This document shows, piece by piece, positions 12,054 through 12,163 of a DNA stretch of 12,163 nt (position 1 is the first letter of the stretch; each line of letters starts with the position of its first letter). The translations under genes were made by a program, and so were the position numbers. The notes under the pieces are model-generated. The model saw nothing but the letters and a program-made list of their open reading frames with translations. It was not told the origin of the DNA and did no database searches. The DNA comes from Rickettsiales bacterium (GTDB lineage Bacteria; Pseudomonadota; Alphaproteobacteria; Rickettsiales; UBA1997), in the NCBI GenBank assembly GCA_947425005.1, contig CANDYP010000033.1, positions 1-12,163 on the forward strand, in the 5' to 3' direction.

Positions 12054-12103
12054 ACACCATTAGCTAATTAATTTTACCCCAGATTTTGGCATATTTTGAG
12101 CGC

Positions 12104-12161
12104 TTTTTTGGTAAAATTTTGATAAATATCTGGATATATTTTGAAAAATTTTACCAAAAAA
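12104..12161. repeat. AT-rich long palindrome after mlaA
   Basis: TTTTTTGGTAAAATTTT (12104-12120) is perfectly complementary to 12145-12161, with 24 bases between. The spacer itself holds ATATC-TG-GATAT (12126-12137), so the whole 58-base segment can fold as one imperfect hairpin. The end after mlaA and the T-runs suggest a transcription end, though the stem is too AT-rich for a strong intrinsic terminator. It may be another dispersed palindrome; the window ends here so its outer limit is unseen. Confidence 0.65.
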
Positions 12162-12163
12162 TA

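Noticed and set aside
1..12163. tRNA, rRNA, insertion sequence or prophage genes
   Set aside because: No cloverleaf or rRNA-like tract and no transposase, integrase or phage structural protein was recognised on either strand.

Overview
The window looks like an AT-rich alphaproteobacterial chromosome segment, possibly from the Rickettsiales or a related reduced-genome lineage. This is inferred from the protein families (an alphaproteobacterial-type Pgk, a compact SurA-like foldase, CtpA, MlaA), tight head-to-tail gene packing, and many palindromic repeats, one of them inside a coding gene. No rRNA, tRNA, CRISPR array, transposase or phage gene was seen. Species and order cannot be fixed by eye.

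Layout. (1) 1-1878, + strand: a long palindrome, then a promoter-like TATAAT, a ribbon-helix-helix antitoxin, a RelE-family toxin, and anmK (anhydro-MurNAc kinase) one base after the toxin stop. (2) 1775-2539, - strand: an alpha/beta hydrolase whose 3' end overlaps the anmK 3' end by 104 bp on the opposite strand. (3) 2540-3212: an inverted pair of palindromic repeats, a small conserved-looking 66-aa ORF on the - strand, and the pgk leader. (4) 3213-4406: pgk, ending at a 37-bp inverted repeat that probably terminates transcription from both sides. (5) 7666 to 4556, - strand: a small lipoprotein, a 138-aa unknown protein, ctpA (S41 protease) and a surA-like chaperone, an envelope-biogenesis cluster with ctpA and surA overlapping by ATGA. 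(6) 7794-12053, + strand: tyrA, ispG, bioC, a small TPR protein and mlaA, each overlapping or within about 20 bp of the next, so probably one operon. (7) 12054-12163: a long AT-rich palindrome.

Functional links. anmK recycles peptidoglycan sugar. The lipoprotein, CtpA and SurA serve the periplasm and outer membrane, and MlaA works in outer-membrane lipid asymmetry. The tyrA-ispG-bioC genes commit to tyrosine, isoprenoid and biotin synthesis, suggesting more biosynthetic capacity than in classical Rickettsia.

Most notable are the dispersed palindromes. The one inside bioC (10131-10205) is in frame, adds 25 codons, and is clearly related in sequence to the intergenic inverted pair at 2601-2752. 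This parallels the protein-coding palindromic elements known from Rickettsia. Other points of interest are the AnmK/hydrolase antisense overlap, a prephenate dehydrogenase with an apparently repeated C-terminal motif, and the lack of Shine-Dalgarno motifs before essentially every gene. I found no clear new multi-gene defence or secretion system.
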